From Acanthaster planci (taxonomy: Eukaryota; Echinodermata; Asteroidea; Valvatida; Acanthasteridae), in NCBI RefSeq assembly GCF_001949145.1, contig NW_019091360.1, forward strand, positions 4,085,771 through 4,149,770: a stretch of DNA of 64,000 nt, written 5' to 3'. Below are positions 61,901 to 64,000 of this stretch, piece after piece (the first letter of the stretch is position 1; every line of letters begins with the position of its first letter). The notes below the pieces were generated by a model. It worked only from the letters and a program-made list of their open reading frames with translations. It had not been told where the DNA came from and searched no databases. The translations under genes and the position numbers were made by a program.

Positions 61901-62411
61901 GCAGGTTGTTTACTTATCAGATTGTGAAGATCCAGTAGAAAATGCTCATGTCAGGTATTTTAGATTTGCCAGTTACTTGAATCATACATGTATTTTGTGC
62001 ATTTTATCAATGCTTTTAATCACTTAGCTCTTCAGTCATATTTTCAGTCATGTACATGTACACGTACACATGTAGATGATGGTGATATATTGCCAGATTA
62101 CTAGAGTGCTGCAGGCTTGTTTACAGGTGACCCCAGTTTTAAAGCTGCCACGGCAGGTGTAATAATTGGGTAGAAAGGAAGAAACGCAATGTTTAATATA
62201 GCCTTAGTGGATATTGTGTACATGTACATTGCATTCTGTCTGTTTGTTTTCATTTGTATCAGCTGTGTAGACAGTACATGTAAAGTGCAGATGTTTACAG
62301 TTGTTCATCTGTGCCAAACTGTTGTCATTATTAATTAATCAACAGTCAGACACTCTGTGCATTGCGAGGAATTCACTCTTTTTACAGATCTCAGCATCTT
62401 TCGTTGTTTTC

Positions 62412-62484
62412 AGTTACCACTTGATGGGATCAACTGGATTGGAATTGACAAGAAAACAAACCGAGAAGCTGACATTTTGCCAGC
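62412..62484 (+). promoter_or_regulatory. Probable 5'UTR part of the first visible SLC4 exon
   Basis: A CAG acceptor-like site ends near 62411. The sequence from there to the ATG at 62485 has no donor and would be the untranslated part of the exon that ends at 62517. If so, at least one more 5'UTR exon lies upstream. The region 55290-55445 (CpG-containing, ending AAC|GTGAGT) is one weak candidate for it. Confidence 0.35.
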
Positions 62485-63758
62485 ATGGATGATTCTGTGG
62501 CAATCAATATGACCGAGGTGAGGTATCTTTAAAGGTCAAGGACAATTGTGCACCTGTACTGATTGATATCGCTACAAATTTGTTTTTGCAATCTGTGGTT
62601 TAACAGGCTCTTGAGTTGCAAGTTGTGAAGGACTGAATTTCAAAATCTGCACTTTTAAGTGAATTTTAGTTGATTTGAGTTACTTTTTGGTTACATTTGT
62701 ATGCATATACAGGTATGTTTAATGGTCCTAAACACTTTGAGCCAGTTGATACTTGGTGTGAATGCAAGTGCAGACATCTTGACTTGAGCTATTGTTTGAA
62801 TGGTCTGAATGTTTCTTGTTTTGCTTCAAGTTAAGCTGTACTTGGATTATGAATTTACCAAGTAAATTACCGAGTAACCATTCAAAGGCTGAACGCAAAG
62901 GTTGTGAGGAGAATGATCAATTTCTTTTTGTTGCAGTTACCACGGACAGCCTCTTCTGACTCAGCCAGGGAGCGTAATCCTGAGTTAGATGCTGAGATGG
63001 AGAAGGTGTTCCAGCCCCCAGTCAAATTTGAGATCCTTGATACTTCAGTGGAAGTACAGCCTGGACATAACATTCACTTTGATGAACAGGACTATGAAAG
63101 TAAGTAAAGATGCTTCCAGTTTGGGTCAGTATGAAATAGTGAGCATTTTATGTAACAAATTCCAAGGAAAATGCTAGGTAACTTCTAAGCCTAAAGCTTG
63201 CTAAGTTAAGGTCCAGTAGTTTAATTAGTTCTGCAGAGGAAAAGGTAAAAGTCAGTGGAATAAATTTGTCATAAATATGTACAACAGAGTAAGAGCATTT
63301 TGGTAATTTAAATTGCAACTTGTGGTGATTTTGACACAACCCATCCTAAGCCATATTGTAACCTATGGTCAACTTTGGAACAGCTGTTGAACTTGACTAT
63401 CACTGGCATTGTCCACCAATATTCTTGGACAGGACACCGGCACTATGACCACCATCATCATCACCATCCTCTCAGTCCACTGCGTAAGAACAAGAGCTGC
63501 CCTCGCATATCTGGTCCAAGTGATCGATCCCATCACCACTCCAGCGCCAAGCACCAACGTCCTAGTGTCGTGGGTAGCTTCTCCGAGAGGAGTGAGATCA
63601 GCCCTATAGCCGAGGGGGAAACGGAAGGGGAAGGGAATGGAGAGGAGGCCGAGGAGCAAGATGCAGTCAAGGAGATAGAGGTGCCTGTTGAAGTCAAGGA
63701 GGACAAGGTTAATGGAGAGGAGAAGATAGAGGAAGAACCAAGGCGAAATGTGCCAAAG
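62485..63758 (+). CDS. SLC4-family anion exchanger (AE2/AE3-like), N-terminal exons, partial
   Basis: SLC4A2/A3 proteins exchange Cl- for HCO3- across the plasma membrane; this part encodes the cytoplasmic N-terminus. Exons: 62485-62517 (MDDSVAINMTE), 62937-63099 and 63433-63758, with donors GTGAGG, GTAAGT, GTTAGT and acceptors GTTGCAG and GGACAG. Phases 0, 1 and 0 agree at each join, giving 174 codons. The ATG has A at -3 and G at +4, and an in-frame TGA at 62470 closes the frame upstream. The diagnostic part is an acidic-aromatic DYE followed by HRHYDHHHHHHPLS, matching the EDFEYHR...HHPLS / KDFEFHR...HHPLS block of vertebrate AE2/AE3. A basic stretch and then a Glu/Gly-rich stretch follow, as in AE2. 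No membrane segments are reached, so another SLC4 subtype cannot be excluded. The gene continues past 64000. Confidence 0.72.
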
Positions 63759-64000
63759 GTTAGTAATAAAGAGAGGGTAAAAGACGCGAGGACAGGCCTA
63801 TGACAATAGGAATCGGAAGAGTCGAGATGTGGATTGTAGTCATTGCACACAAGTGTTAGTAATTTAATCTTGCTGGTAAAAGCAACACATCATTAAGTCA
63901 CCAAGTTAAAGTTTGACATGCAGTACTAAGGTGTTGTATTACACTCTTTTGTGCCCTCTTGTCACTATATAGACTATTGAATCTTCAGTCAGTTTGGGAT
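63759..64000 (+). other. SLC4 intron 3, cut by window end
   Basis: Begins GTTAGT after the codons for RRNVPK. The frame could continue to a TGA at 63801, but the donor and the continuing AE-type protein argue for splicing. No further exon is seen before the window ends. Confidence 0.55.

Noticed and set aside
61836-62027. Plus-strand frame (MRKKLGKKDQQ...) that looks like a first coding exon
   Set aside because: It is the complement of the DIRS-like reverse-transcriptase fragment and does not join in phase with the recognised SLC4 exons; the SLC4 ATG at 62485 has its own upstream stop.
1-64000. CRISPR arrays, operons, bacterial promoters or a prokaryotic defence system
   Set aside because: The window is plainly animal nuclear DNA with spliced genes; the only regular arrays are minisatellites without unique spacers.

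Overview
This is AT-rich, intron- and repeat-rich DNA from an invertebrate animal, with single-copy genes split by GT-AG introns. An echinoderm is the most likely source. The clues are a CR1/L2-group LINE carrying a 2A-like NPGP motif (a combination best known from sea urchin LINEs), very many TACATGTA-type palindromes, tRNA-derived SINEs, and the character of the two host genes. This is inference; another invertebrate deuterostome is possible.

Two host genes are well supported, both on the + strand. (1) A complete seven-exon gene for 2',5'-phosphodiesterase 12 (PDE12; exonuclease/endonuclease/phosphatase fold, mitochondrial) lies at 47777-53026. Its last coding segment, stop codon included, is copied about five more times immediately downstream as a 76-77 bp minisatellite. 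(2) The first three coding exons of an SLC4-family anion exchanger (AE2/AE3-like cytoplasmic N-terminus) lie at 62485-63758; the gene runs off the right edge.

Layout. 1-14.8 kb: non-coding, with a foldback MITE (about 1.7 kb), loose GTCTGTCC-type repeats (3.0-3.9 kb), a LINE tail, and an inverted pair of tRNA-derived SINEs (4.7-5.1 kb). 14.88-15.14 kb: a 60-bp minisatellite. 15.7-21.5 kb: a near-full-length but broken LINE (2A-like leader, endonuclease, reverse transcriptase), itself split by a 1,814-bp TG...CA insertion with a 5-bp target duplication. 21.6-22.0 kb: a TIR element. 22-47.7 kb: mostly non-coding, with an assembly gap at 27.4-27.7 kb, a possible 1.5-kb TIR element (38-39.6 kb), a diverged duplication (41.5-41.9 kb), a SINE (42.8 kb) and a foldback repeat cluster (43.2-44.6 kb). 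47.8-53.4 kb: PDE12 and its derived minisatellite. 53.6-62.4 kb: intergenic or 5' intronic DNA with a clean 646-bp MITE (55.9-56.5 kb), more copies of the 43-44 kb repeat family, dense TGTACA palindromes and a DIRS-like reverse-transcriptase fragment. 62.4-64 kb: the start of the SLC4 gene.

The two host genes show no functional link. Most other open frames in the window have no family resemblance and look like chance frames in repeats or AT-rich DNA. All identifications come from reading the sequence and from knowledge of the families; no search was run.
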